Source of the DNA: DSNY01 sp964539745
GTDB lineage: Bacteria > Pseudomonadota > Gammaproteobacteria > Burkholderiales > Burkholderiaceae_F
Assembly (NCBI GenBank): GCA_964539745.1
Contig: CAZIJU010000003.1
Span: 1 to 64,000, forward strand
DNA: 64,000 nt
Direction of reading: 5' to 3'
The notes beneath the pieces are model-generated. The model did no database searches. It worked only from the letters and a program-made list of their open reading frames with translations, and was not told the DNA's origin. This document shows, piece by piece, positions 25,960-34,829 of this stretch. Numbering within the stretch: position 1 is the stretch's first letter; each line of letters opens with the position of its first letter. Both the position numbers and the translations under genes were made by a program.

Positions 25960-27408
25960 ATGACGCTGATCTTTTTCGTGGTCCTTTACCTGCTGGCGTC
26001 GATCGCGATCGGCCTGTACGCCGCTTCGCGCGTGAAGAACACCGCGGACTACGCGATCGCCGGACGCTCGCTGCCGCTGTACATCATCGTCGCAACGACC
26101 TTCGCGACCTGGTTCGGCTCGGAGACGGTGCTCGGCATCCCGTCCAAGTTCGTCGAGGGCGGACTGTCGAAGACCGTCGAGGATCCGTTCGGCGCGGGCC
26201 TGTGCCTGGTCTTGGTCGGCATGTTCTTCGCGCGGCGGCTGTACAGGATGAACCTGCTGACGATCGGCGACTTCTACCGCCAGCGCTACGGCAAGGGCGT
26301 GGAGATCTTCAGCGCGGTCGTGATCCTGATCTCGTACCTGGGCTGGGTCGCCGCGCAGATCACCGCGCTCGGCCTGGTGTTCCATCTGCTGTCGGCAGGC
26401 GCGATCGGCATCGCCACCGGGATGGCGCTCGGCACCGTCGTCGTGCTCGTCTACACGCTGTTCGGCGGCATGTGGTCGGTCGCGCTGACCGACTTCTTCC
26501 AGATGGTGATCATCGTGATCGGGCTTGCGCTGATCGCGGTCTTCGCGGCGGAACTGGCCGGCGGCACCGACAAGGTCGTTGCCTATGCGGCCAGCCGCGA
26601 CATGTTCAGGTTCTTCCCCGAGGCGAACGCGCACGCATGGCTGTTCTGGCTCGGCTCGGCGATCACGATCATGATCGGCTCGATCCCGCAGCAGGACGTG
26701 TTCCAGCGCGTGATGTCGGCGAAGGATGCGGACACCGCCGTCAAGGGTCCGATCATCGGCGGCATCAGCTACCTGCTGTTCGCCGGCGTACCGATGTTCA
26801 TCGGGCTGTCGGCGTTCCTGATCATGCCGGAGGCGGCCTCGACGCTGCTGAAGGAGGATTCGCAGAAGGTGCTGCCCACACTCGTGATGGAGCACATGCC
26901 GACCTGGCTGCAGGTGTTTTTCTTCGGCGCATTGTTGAGCGCCATCATGTCGACCGCATCGGCCACGCTGCTCGCACCGTCGACGACCTTCGTCGAAAAC
27001 GTGCTGAAGAATTTCGTGAAGATGAACGACAAGCAGTCGCTGCGCTACATGCGCGTCACGGTGTTCGTCTTCACCTGCATCGTGCTCGGCTACAGCATCC
27101 GCATGGAAGGCACGCCGATCTACGAGCTGGTCGCCAAGGCCTACCAGTTCCCCGTGGTCGGCGCCTTCTGGCCGCTGGTGTGCGGCCTGTACTGGAGGCG
27201 CTCGACCACGCAGGGCGCGATCTGGTCGATCGTGCTCGGCATGTCGAGCTGGGCGCTGCTCGACTTCACGCCCCTTGGCGAAGCGTTCCCGTCGGTGCTC
27301 GGCGGCTTTCTGCTCGCCGGGGTCGGCATGCTGGCGGGCTCGCTGGTGCCGACCGCGGGCAACCGCGCGCATCACGCCAGCCACAAGCACCACGCGCAGC
27401 GCGCTTGA
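25960..27408 (+). CDS. Sodium:solute symporter (SSF/SLC5 family)
   Basis: A 482-residue inner-membrane carrier of the SSF family with 13 or so hydrophobic helices. Family features include DYAIAGRSLPLYIIVATTFATWFG in TM2, GDFYRQRYGKGVEIFSAVVI, an NxxTxxGG-like TLFGGMWSVALTDFFQM segment, and GSIPQQDVFQRVMSAKD. These are typical of the proline/pantothenate/acetate branch and its uncharacterised relatives, so the substrate is unknown. The real start is the ATG at 25960. The longer open frame reaches back into the methyltransferase gene and is not coding. Confidence 0.9.
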   Translation: MTLIFFVVLYLLASIAIGLYAASRVKNTADYAIAGRSLPLYIIVATTFATWFGSETVLGIPSKFVEGGLSKTVEDPFGAGLCLVLVGMFFARRLYRMNLLTIGDFYRQRYGKGVEIFSAVVILISYLGWVAAQITALGLVFHLLSAGAIGIATGMALGTVVVLVYTLFGGMWSVALTDFFQMVIIVIGLALIAVFAAELAGGTDKVVAYAASRDMFRFFPEANAHAWLFWLGSAITIMIGSIPQQDVFQRVMSAKDADTAVKGPIIGGISYLLFAGVPMFIGLSAFLIMPEAASTLLKEDSQKVLPTLVMEHMPTWLQVFFFGALLSAIMSTASATLLAPSTTFVENVLKNFVKMNDKQSLRYMRVTVFVFTCIVLGYSIRMEGTPIYELVAKAYQFPVVGAFWPLVCGLYWRRSTTQGAIWSIVLGMSSWALLDFTPLGEAFPSVLGGFLLAGVGMLAGSLVPTAGNRAHHASHKHHAQRA

Positions 27409-27475
27409 TCGGCGTCGGCGACGTGATCGTTGGGTCTCGGCTTGCGCCGCGGCGACCAACGATCGCGAGAAGGAA

Positions 27476-28399
27476 CTACCCGCGCGCGCCGGAGGCGGCG
27501 AGCACGGCGAAGTCTTGGGCGTAGCCGCGCAGCTTGCGGAGCAGTGTGGCGCGCTGCTCGTCGGAGGCGCTGTTGACGAGCTGCGCGATCAGCTCCGCAT
27601 TGGCCTGCCGGAACGCGACGACGCGCTCGGCGCGTTCGCGTTCGGCCGGCATCGCGAGCCGTGCGAAGTACGCGCGCAGCCACTGCGCGGCGACGGCCTC
27701 GTCCGGCCGTTCGCGCTGGATGCGCGCGAGCACCGCGAGCAGGTCCTGCTGCCGCCGCTCGCGCTCGTCCATCCAGAACTGGTGCTGGCCGGGCTGCCCC
27801 GCGAGCGCGTTGCGGATCAGTTCGCGCTGCCGCGCGTCGAGCCCGCCGAACCAGGACTCGGCGCGCTCCGCGTAGCGCCTGACGCGATCGTCGAGCGATT
27901 CGCGCCCGGCAAAGCGCACCAGTTCGCGCCGCGCCTTCGAGGTGTCTCGCGCGAGCTTCGCGGCGAAGCGGTCGAGCTGCGCCGGCGCCAGCGTCAGCGC
28001 CAGCGCCGCGAGATCCGGCGCGGCGCGTTCGCCGAGCACGGCGAGCCGCGCGTAGAGGTCGTCCTGGAATGCGAGCACGTCGGAGGCGCTGACCCGCCCA
28101 GCCAGCTTCGCCTGCGCCCCGTCGATCAGCTCCGCGTAGCCGCGCAGTTGCGTCGCGCGGTGCCAGTCGAGCAGCGCGCGGGTGCGGGCGCGCGCCAGTT
28201 CCTCCTGCGCGTCGTCGAGATCGAAGTAGCTGTCGAGCGAATACAGCAGCAGCGTGTCGGCGTTGTTGTAGCCGAGCTGGACCGACGAGCACGCAGCCAG
28301 CACAAACGCTGCGCTCGCCGCGACGAAAGCGCGCGCGTGCCGCCCGAGCGCGGCGAGCCGGTGCGAGGCGAACCCGGTGCTACGATTCCCGGCCTTCAT
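27476..28399 (-). CDS. DUF6279 family lipoprotein
   Basis: A 307-residue lipoprotein. A basic N-terminus leads to the lipobox FVLAACSS (Cys36) and then the DUF6279 hallmark SVQLGYNNADTLLLYSLDSY. A long, highly charged alpha-helical body follows (FDLDDAQEELARARTRALLDWHR and WMDERERRQQDLLAVL). The function is unknown. It lies only 20 bp from glmU and is divergent from it, so the two promoters must overlap. No other in-frame ATG exists before the lipobox, which supports the start. Confidence 0.85.
   Translation of the reverse strand: MKAGNRSTGFASHRLAALGRHARAFVAASAAFVLAACSSVQLGYNNADTLLLYSLDSYFDLDDAQEELARARTRALLDWHRATQLRGYAELIDGAQAKLAGRVSASDVLAFQDDLYARLAVLGERAAPDLAALALTLAPAQLDRFAAKLARDTSKARRELVRFAGRESLDDRVRRYAERAESWFGGLDARQRELIRNALAGQPGQHQFWMDERERRQQDLLAVLARIQRERPDEAVAAQWLRAYFARLAMPAERERAERVVAFRQANAELIAQLVNSASDEQRATLLRKLRGYAQDFAVLAASGARG
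28380..28385 (+). promoter_or_regulatory. Candidate -10 box for glmU
   Basis: TACGAT 34 bp upstream of the glmU ATG, lying inside the first codons of the divergent lipoprotein gene. No clear -35 box was seen. Confidence 0.3.
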
Positions 28400-28419
28400 C
28401 CGACCTCCTTGCTGCCGCG

Positions 28420-29796
28420 ATGAACGTCGTCATCCTGGCTGCGGGCCAGGGCAAGCGCATGCGCTCGAGCCTGCCGAAGGTGCTGCATCCGCTCGCAGGC
28501 AGACCCATGCTAGCGCACGTGATCGCCGCGGCACAGGCGGCCGACCGGACCTGCGGCGGCGTGGCGCGTATCGCCGTCGTGATCGGCCACGGCGCCGAGC
28601 AGGTGCGCCAAGCCTTCTCCGACCGCACCGACCTGCATTGGGTTCTGCAGGAGACGCAGCTCGGCACCGGGCACGCGGTGCGGCAGGCGGCCGACTGGCT
28701 CGACGACGCCGTGCCCACGCTTGTGCTGTATGGCGACGTGCCGCTGGTGCGGCCGGCCACGCTCGCGCGGCTGATGCAGGCCGCCGCCGATCATGTCGGC
28801 CTGCTGACGGTGAAGCTTGCCGATCCGGACGGCTACGGCCGCGTGGTCCGAGACTGGCACGGCAACGTGCTGAAGATCGTCGAACAGAAGGACGCGAGCG
28901 ACGAGGAGCGCCGCATCGACGAGGTCAACACGGGCATCCTGGTCGCACCGACCGCGCGGCTGAAGCGCTGGCTCGCCGCGCTGTCGAACGACAACGCACA
29001 GCGCGAGTACTACCTGACCGACGTGATCGCGCTGGCCGTGCGCGAAGGCGTGACGGTCGATGCGGTCGTCGCCGAAGAAGCCGAGGAGACGCTCGGCGTC
29101 AACAGCAAGTCGCAGCTCGCCGAGCTGGAGCGCATCGCGCAGCGCAGGATCGCCGAGCGGCTGATGGAAGACGGTGCCACACTTGCCGACCCGGCGCGCA
29201 TCGACGTGCGCGGCGAACTCACCGTCGGCGCCGACGTGTTCATCGATGTCGGCTGCGTGTTCGAGGGCAAGGTCACACTCGCCGACGGCGTTCGCATCGG
29301 CCCGCACAACGTGCTGCGCGACGTGACGGTCGGGGCGGGCACCGAGGTGCTCGGCTTCTGCTACCTGGAGCGCGCGCAGATCGGCGCACACGCGCGCATC
29401 GGCCCGTTTGCGCGCACGCGCCCCGACGTCGTGCTCGCCGACGAGGTGCACATCGGCAATTTCGTCGAGGTGAAGAATTCGACGCTCGGCCACGGCTCGA
29501 AAGCGAACCACCTCGCCTACGTCGGCGACGCCGAGGTCGGCGCCCGCTGCAACATCGGCGCCGGCACGATCGTCGCCAACTACGACGGCGCCAACAAGCA
29601 CAAGACCGTGATCGAGGACGACGTGCACACGGGCTCCAACAGCGTGCTCGTCGCACCCATCACGATCGGTGCGGGTGCGACGGTCGGCGCCGGCTCGACC
29701 GTCAGCAAGCAGGTGCCAGCGGGCAAGCTCACCGTCGCGCGCGCGAAGCAGCAGACGATCGAGCACTGGAAGCGCCCGACCAAGCAGAAGAAGTGA
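28420..29796 (+). CDS. glmU: Bifunctional GlmU: GlcN-1-P acetyltransferase and GlcNAc-1-P uridyltransferase
   Basis: A 458-residue enzyme making UDP-GlcNAc for peptidoglycan and lipopolysaccharide. The N-terminal pyrophosphorylase domain has LAAGQGKRMRSSLPKVLHPL, then VLYGDVPLV and the UTP-site QETQLGTGHAV. From about residue 245 a left-handed beta-helix of hexapeptide repeats carries the acetyltransferase site, with NFVEVKNSTLGHGSKANHL and IVANYDGANKHKT. Length is normal for the family (450-460). GlmS, which makes the precursor glucosamine-6-P, lies downstream. It is separated from the next gene by a large inverted repeat. Confidence 0.97.
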   Translation: MNVVILAAGQGKRMRSSLPKVLHPLAGRPMLAHVIAAAQAADRTCGGVARIAVVIGHGAEQVRQAFSDRTDLHWVLQETQLGTGHAVRQAADWLDDAVPTLVLYGDVPLVRPATLARLMQAAADHVGLLTVKLADPDGYGRVVRDWHGNVLKIVEQKDASDEERRIDEVNTGILVAPTARLKRWLAALSNDNAQREYYLTDVIALAVREGVTVDAVVAEEAEETLGVNSKSQLAELERIAQRRIAERLMEDGATLADPARIDVRGELTVGADVFIDVGCVFEGKVTLADGVRIGPHNVLRDVTVGAGTEVLGFCYLERAQIGAHARIGPFARTRPDVVLADEVHIGNFVEVKNSTLGHGSKANHLAYVGDAEVGARCNIGAGTIVANYDGANKHKTVIEDDVHTGSNSVLVAPITIGAGATVGAGSTVSKQVPAGKLTVARAKQQTIEHWKRPTKQKK

Positions 29797-29840
29797 ACAC
29801 GCCGCTCGGCAGCGCGGAATCTCGCGCAGGGGCGGCGCAA

Positions 29841-29964
29841 CCCCCCTTTCGTAAAGGGGGCGGGGGGATTTCGAGGCGCGGCCGAGCACGCAGCCGCGTC
29901 CATTCGCGCGAAACCGCAAATCCCCCCGCGCGCTGCGCGCGCGGCCCCCTTTGCGAAAGGGGGC
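29841..29964. repeat. Double-hairpin inverted repeat between glmU and lrp
   Basis: The left arm is CCCCCTTT-CGT-AAAGGGGG then CGGGGGGATTT (29842-29869). The right arm, from 29918, reads AAATCCCCCC and ends in CCCCCTTT-GCG-AAAGGGGG (29945-29963). Each end is a hairpin and the two ends are inverted copies of each other, apart from a CGCGCGCAGCGCGCG-like insertion in the right arm. It lies between convergent genes, so it may work as a bidirectional terminator. It looks like a non-coding, MITE-like dispersed repeat. Confidence 0.75.
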
Positions 29965-30030
29965 TGGTATCGGCGCGCGAAGGCACTTCGCGCAATCCGT
30001 GACCCTCGATCCTCGATCCTCAATCCCCAA

Positions 30031-30516
30031 TCACACCGGCACTTTCGGCTCGAACTTGCTGCGATGGATCGAGAAGAACGTGCGGATGTTGCGCACGTTG
30101 GCCTCGGCCGTGAACAGCCGGTGCACCAGCGCGTGATACGCGGGCATGTCGGCGACGTAGACGATCAGCACGAAGTCCGGCCCGGGCGAAACGCGGTAGC
30201 ACTGCTGGACCGCCGGCTCGTCGGCGACGCGCCGCTCGAACTCGGTCTGACGCTCTGCAGCCTGATGTTCGAGCGTGATCTCGACGATCGCGGTGACGCC
30301 CGGCCCGACCGCCTGCGGCGAAACGATCGCGACCTGCCGCTCGATCACCCCGGCGTCGACCAGCCGCTTGACCCGCCGCAGGCAGGTCGGCGGCGAGATG
30401 TGCGCCTTTTCCGCGAGCGCTTGGTTGGTCAGCCAGTTGTTTTCCTGCAGCAGGTTCAGCAGCCGGCGGTCGATGGCATCGAGCGCGATCTGCTCTGAGG
30501 TGGAAGAACTGGCCAC
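30031..30516 (-). CDS. Lrp/AsnC family transcriptional regulator
   Basis: A 161-residue regulator. The N-terminal HTH is canonical: LDAIDRRLLNLLQENNWLTN then ALAEKAHISPPTCLRRVKRL. The C-terminal RAM/AsnC effector domain covers about 75-150 (VTAIVEITLEHQAAE, VQQCYRVSPGPDFVLIVYVAD). It probably binds an amino acid. Its gene is divergent from glmS, with a shared 139-bp control region containing an 18-bp palindrome. Autoregulation, and possibly control of glmS, is a reasonable inference. Confidence 0.92.
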   Translation of the reverse strand: MASSSTSEQIALDAIDRRLLNLLQENNWLTNQALAEKAHISPPTCLRRVKRLVDAGVIERQVAIVSPQAVGPGVTAIVEITLEHQAAERQTEFERRVADEPAVQQCYRVSPGPDFVLIVYVADMPAYHALVHRLFTAEANVRNIRTFFSIHRSKFEPKVPV

Positions 30517-30542
30517 GTTCAGCGGTTCCCGTGAAAAAAATC

Positions 30543-30560
30543 GACGTTCGATCGAACGTC
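30543..30560. promoter_or_regulatory. 18-bp perfect palindrome in the lrp-glmS intergenic region
   Basis: GACGTTCGA-TCGAACGTC, a perfect dyad 27 bp upstream of the lrp/asnC start, flanked by the only A/T-rich stretch nearby (GTGAAAAAAATC). It is the obvious candidate operator for the adjacent regulator. Confidence 0.5.
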
Positions 30561-30617
30561 CGGAATCTTACGACGACCGACTGTCGACTATGCAAACTTA
30601 TTTCGCCATGCGCTCGG

Positions 30618-30623
30618 TACGAT
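30618..30623 (+). promoter_or_regulatory. Candidate -10 box for glmS
   Basis: TACGAT 32 bp upstream of the glmS ATG. No glmS ribozyme-like core was recognised in the leader, which is under 40 nt from this box. Confidence 0.3.
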
Positions 30624-30655
30624 CCGCCCCACCCTTCGCCACCGGAGACCAGACC

Positions 30656-32479
<1,824 letters not shown>

Positions 32480-32740
32480 CGGTGACACTCTTCGCGCGCG
32501 GCTTGCGTCGAAGGCTAACTTGGCGAAACCAGGTTAAGGCGGCGCAGCCGCCGGCCGGAGACACAAACCAAAGAATCTGGCCAAGAGCGTCACCGTGGAG
32601 TGAGGAACCGGCCCCAGATTCCTGGGTTTGCGTCGCAGGCTAACTTGGCGAAGCCAAGTTAAGGCGGCGTAGCCGCCGGCCGGAGACACAGGCCAGGAAA
32701 CGCCCCCCAGCGCGTCGCCGTAGAGTGAGTGCGCGGCCCC
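32480..32740. repeat. Two degenerate tandem copies of the glmS 3' end with a conserved hairpin spacer
   Basis: After the real glmS stop (32477-32479), the sequence at 32568-32603 again reads as PKNLAKSVTVE-stop, a second copy of the glmS tail. A third, decayed copy ends with TGA at 32726-32728. The stops are 124 and 125 bp apart. The first two spacers share TTGCGTCG, a stem-loop TAACTTGGCGAAGCCAAGTTA (32641-32661; 32516-32536 with a G-T wobble) and GGCGGCGYAGCCGCCGGCCGGAGACACA. No transposase, integrase or other gene lies between them. Confidence 0.8.
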
Positions 32741-32959
32741 GGATTGCTTGGTTCGCGTCTCGTCGAGCGTTGCGAATTCTCGCGACGCCTGCCAACGCAC
32801 CGACATCCGTCGCCGTCACACGCCGTCATTCCGCCGCCAAAGCCGAAGAATCCCGGCCGCTTGCAACGCCGGGATCCCGCCCTGCGGCCTGGGGCCGGGT
32901 CGGGACCATGGAACCGGCGCCCGCCACGGCGGGCCGTGCGTCTCGTGCAGAATCGCACC
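32741..32959. other. Intergenic region before the HAD gene
   Basis: About 220 bp without a gene. It includes the tail of the third repeat unit and a CGTCATTCCGCC...CTTGCAACGCCGGGATCCCGCC stretch resembling dispersed non-coding repeats. CAGAAT at 32948-32953 could be a -10 box placed 6 bases from the next ATG. Confidence 0.4.
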
Positions 32960-33667
32960 ATGCACGAGGTCAAGGCGCTGCTGTTCGACGTCTTCGGCAC
33001 GCTGGTCGACTGGCGCGGCTCGATCGCGCGCGAGGCCCGCGCGCTGCTCGCGCCGCGCGGCGTGGCGATCGACTGGGAGGCATTCGCCGATGCGTGGCGC
33101 GGCGAGTACCAGCCGGCGATGGAGGACGTGCGCAGCGGCCGGCTGCCGTTCAGCAAGCTCGACGTGCTGCATCGGCGCAACCTCGATGCGATCCTGCCTC
33201 GATTCGGCCTGGATCGGCTCGACGAAGCCGCCCGCGTCGAGCTGAACCTCGCCTGGCACCGGCTCGATGCCTGGCCCGACGTGAGCGAAGGACTCGCGCG
33301 GCTGCGCACGAAGTTCCGGATCGCGCCGTGCTCGAACGGCAACGTCTCGCTGATGGTCGATCTCGCGCGCCGCAACGGCTTTCCGTGGGACGCAATCCTC
33401 GGCGCCGAATTCGCGCGCGACTACAAGCCGAAGCCGGTCGTCTATCTCGCCTCCGCCGCCGCGTTCGACTGCGCGCCCGCGCAGGCGATGATGGTCGCGG
33501 CGCACTCGTCGGACCTCGCCGCCGCGGCGGCCGCCGGGCTGCGCACCGCGTTCGTCGCGCGTCCGGACGAGCGCGGCCCGGGCAAGGGGGAGCAGCGCGC
33601 GAGCGTGCCGGTCGACGTATCGGTGCCGAGCCTGATCGCGCTTGCGGACCGCCTCGGCTGCAGTTGA
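32960..33667 (+). CDS. HAD-family hydrolase, haloacid dehalogenase type II-like
   Basis: A 235-residue HAD hydrolase. Motif I is LLFDVFGTLVDW with nucleophile D10, motif II CSNGN near residue 118, motif III in YKPKPVVYLASAAAF, and motif IV in AAHSSDLAAAAAAGL. This arrangement matches type II 2-haloacid dehalogenases and related phosphatases. Motif IV ends in HSSDLAAA, where dehalogenases usually have a VSSN-like loop, so the substrate is uncertain. The start is the ATG at 32960; no ribosome site precedes it, suggesting a short or absent leader. Confidence 0.85.
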   Translation: MHEVKALLFDVFGTLVDWRGSIAREARALLAPRGVAIDWEAFADAWRGEYQPAMEDVRSGRLPFSKLDVLHRRNLDAILPRFGLDRLDEAARVELNLAWHRLDAWPDVSEGLARLRTKFRIAPCSNGNVSLMVDLARRNGFPWDAILGAEFARDYKPKPVVYLASAAAFDCAPAQAMMVAAHSSDLAAAAAAGLRTAFVARPDERGPGKGEQRASVPVDVSVPSLIALADRLGCS

Positions 33668-33680
33668 CGTTGCGGCGGCG

Positions 33681-34823
33681 TCAGGCGATCTGCGCCGCCG
33701 GTTCGAGGCCGGCGTCGACTTCGTTGCCGCGCTCCGCACCGGGCATGCGCCGCGCCCAGAACGGCGCATCGTGCCAGCGCCGTTCGAGCGCGTAGAACTG
33801 CGCGCGCAGCGCGCGGTACGCGTCGAAGTCGCGCACGATCGCCGCGGCGTAGCGGGCGAGCGCATCTTCCTCGCCGGACTGTGCGGCGACGAGCGTGGCG
33901 CACGCCAGCTCGGCCGATGCGAGCGCGAAGTCGATGCCGCTCGACGACAGCGGGTCGCGCGCGAGCGCCGCATCGCCGACCGCGAGCCAGCCGGCGCCCG
34001 CGGCGCGCACGAGGCACTGGCTCGCCGCCGGCCAGACGGTCGCGCGCGACCGCATGGACAGGTCTTGCACCCGTTGCCGGGTGTGAGGCGCTGCAGCCAG
34101 GCAACCGAGCGCAAAGTCCGTTGGATCGCCGGCACGCTGCAACAGGTCGCCGTCGGTCATGAAGACCGCCAGCTCCTCGCCGCCCGGCAGCCGCGCCGCA
34201 TACCACCAGCCGTCGCGCACGGCTTCGATCATCGGCCCGCGCGGCGCACCGCCTTCGTCGCCGCCGGTGAAGCGCAACGCGACGCCGATCAGCTCGTCGA
34301 TGCGAATGCGCTCGCTGCCGAGCCGCGCGGCGATCCGCGCGCTGCGGCCGCTCGCGTCGACGAGCCAGCGCGCATGCAACGCCGCTTCGCTTCCTTCCAC
34401 TTGCACGCGCCAGCCCGCTGCGTCGCTGCCGTCGAAATCACGCACGCGGCAGCCCGCCTGCAGCACCGCGCCGGCATCGACCGCCGCCTGCGCCAGCATC
34501 GCGTCGAAGCGCGCGCGGTCGATCTGCCAGCCGTGCTGGTGCGGGTGTGCGATGAACGACTGCGACCGCAGCTCGGCCGAGCCCCAACTGCTCAGCATGT
34601 GATCGGAGGCGCGCGGCCGCGTGTCCATGAACCGATCCCACACGCCGAGCCGCTGCAGCCGCGGCGCGATCGCCGGCGGCAGCGTCTCGCCGACGCGAAA
34701 CGCGCGCTCGCGCTGCCGCTCGACCAGCGCGACGCGCGCGCCCGCGCGCGCGAGCCGCAGCGCCAGCGCGCTGCCCGCCGGGCCGGCGCCGGCGATCGCG
34801 ACATCGAACGCGCGCGCGCTCAT
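33681..34823 (-). CDS. LodB-like FAD-dependent oxidoreductase (CTQ maturation partner)
   Basis: A 380-residue flavoprotein of the tryptophan-halogenase/geranylgeranyl-reductase superfamily. FAD motifs are DVAIAGAGPAGSALALRLA at the N-terminus, RVGETLPPAIAPRLQRLG, and the GDAALARDPLSSSGIDFAL loop near residue 280. It starts only 6 bp after the stop of the LodA-like gene and so forms a two-gene operon with it. In known systems the LodB/GoxB flavoprotein is needed to form the cysteine tryptophylquinone of its LodA/GoxA partner. That role is inferred here from sequence type and pairing. A general hydroxylase or halogenase role is the alternative; the halogenase WxWxIP motif is not seen. Confidence 0.85.
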   Translation of the reverse strand: MSARAFDVAIAGAGPAGSALALRLARAGARVALVERQRERAFRVGETLPPAIAPRLQRLGVWDRFMDTRPRASDHMLSSWGSAELRSQSFIAHPHQHGWQIDRARFDAMLAQAAVDAGAVLQAGCRVRDFDGSDAAGWRVQVEGSEAALHARWLVDASGRSARIAARLGSERIRIDELIGVALRFTGGDEGGAPRGPMIEAVRDGWWYAARLPGGEELAVFMTDGDLLQRAGDPTDFALGCLAAAPHTRQRVQDLSMRSRATVWPAASQCLVRAAGAGWLAVGDAALARDPLSSSGIDFALASAELACATLVAAQSGEEDALARYAAAIVRDFDAYRALRAQFYALERRWHDAPFWARRMPGAERGNEVDAGLEPAAQIA

Positions 34824-34829
34824 CGCGGC

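Noticed and set aside
30517..30655. Possible glmS ribozyme upstream of glmS
   Set aside because: The leader is under 140 bp in total and shows no ribozyme-like core; glmS ribozymes are known mainly from Gram-positive bacteria.
32534..32806. A minus-strand small ORF containing STVTLLARFFG
   Set aside because: This is the antisense translation of the duplicated glmS tail, a familiar annotation artefact.
33681..34823. Tryptophan halogenase gene
   Set aside because: It shares the superfamily FAD motifs, but the WxWxIP halogenase motif is not visible and its partner gene is LodA-like, so LodB-like is preferred.
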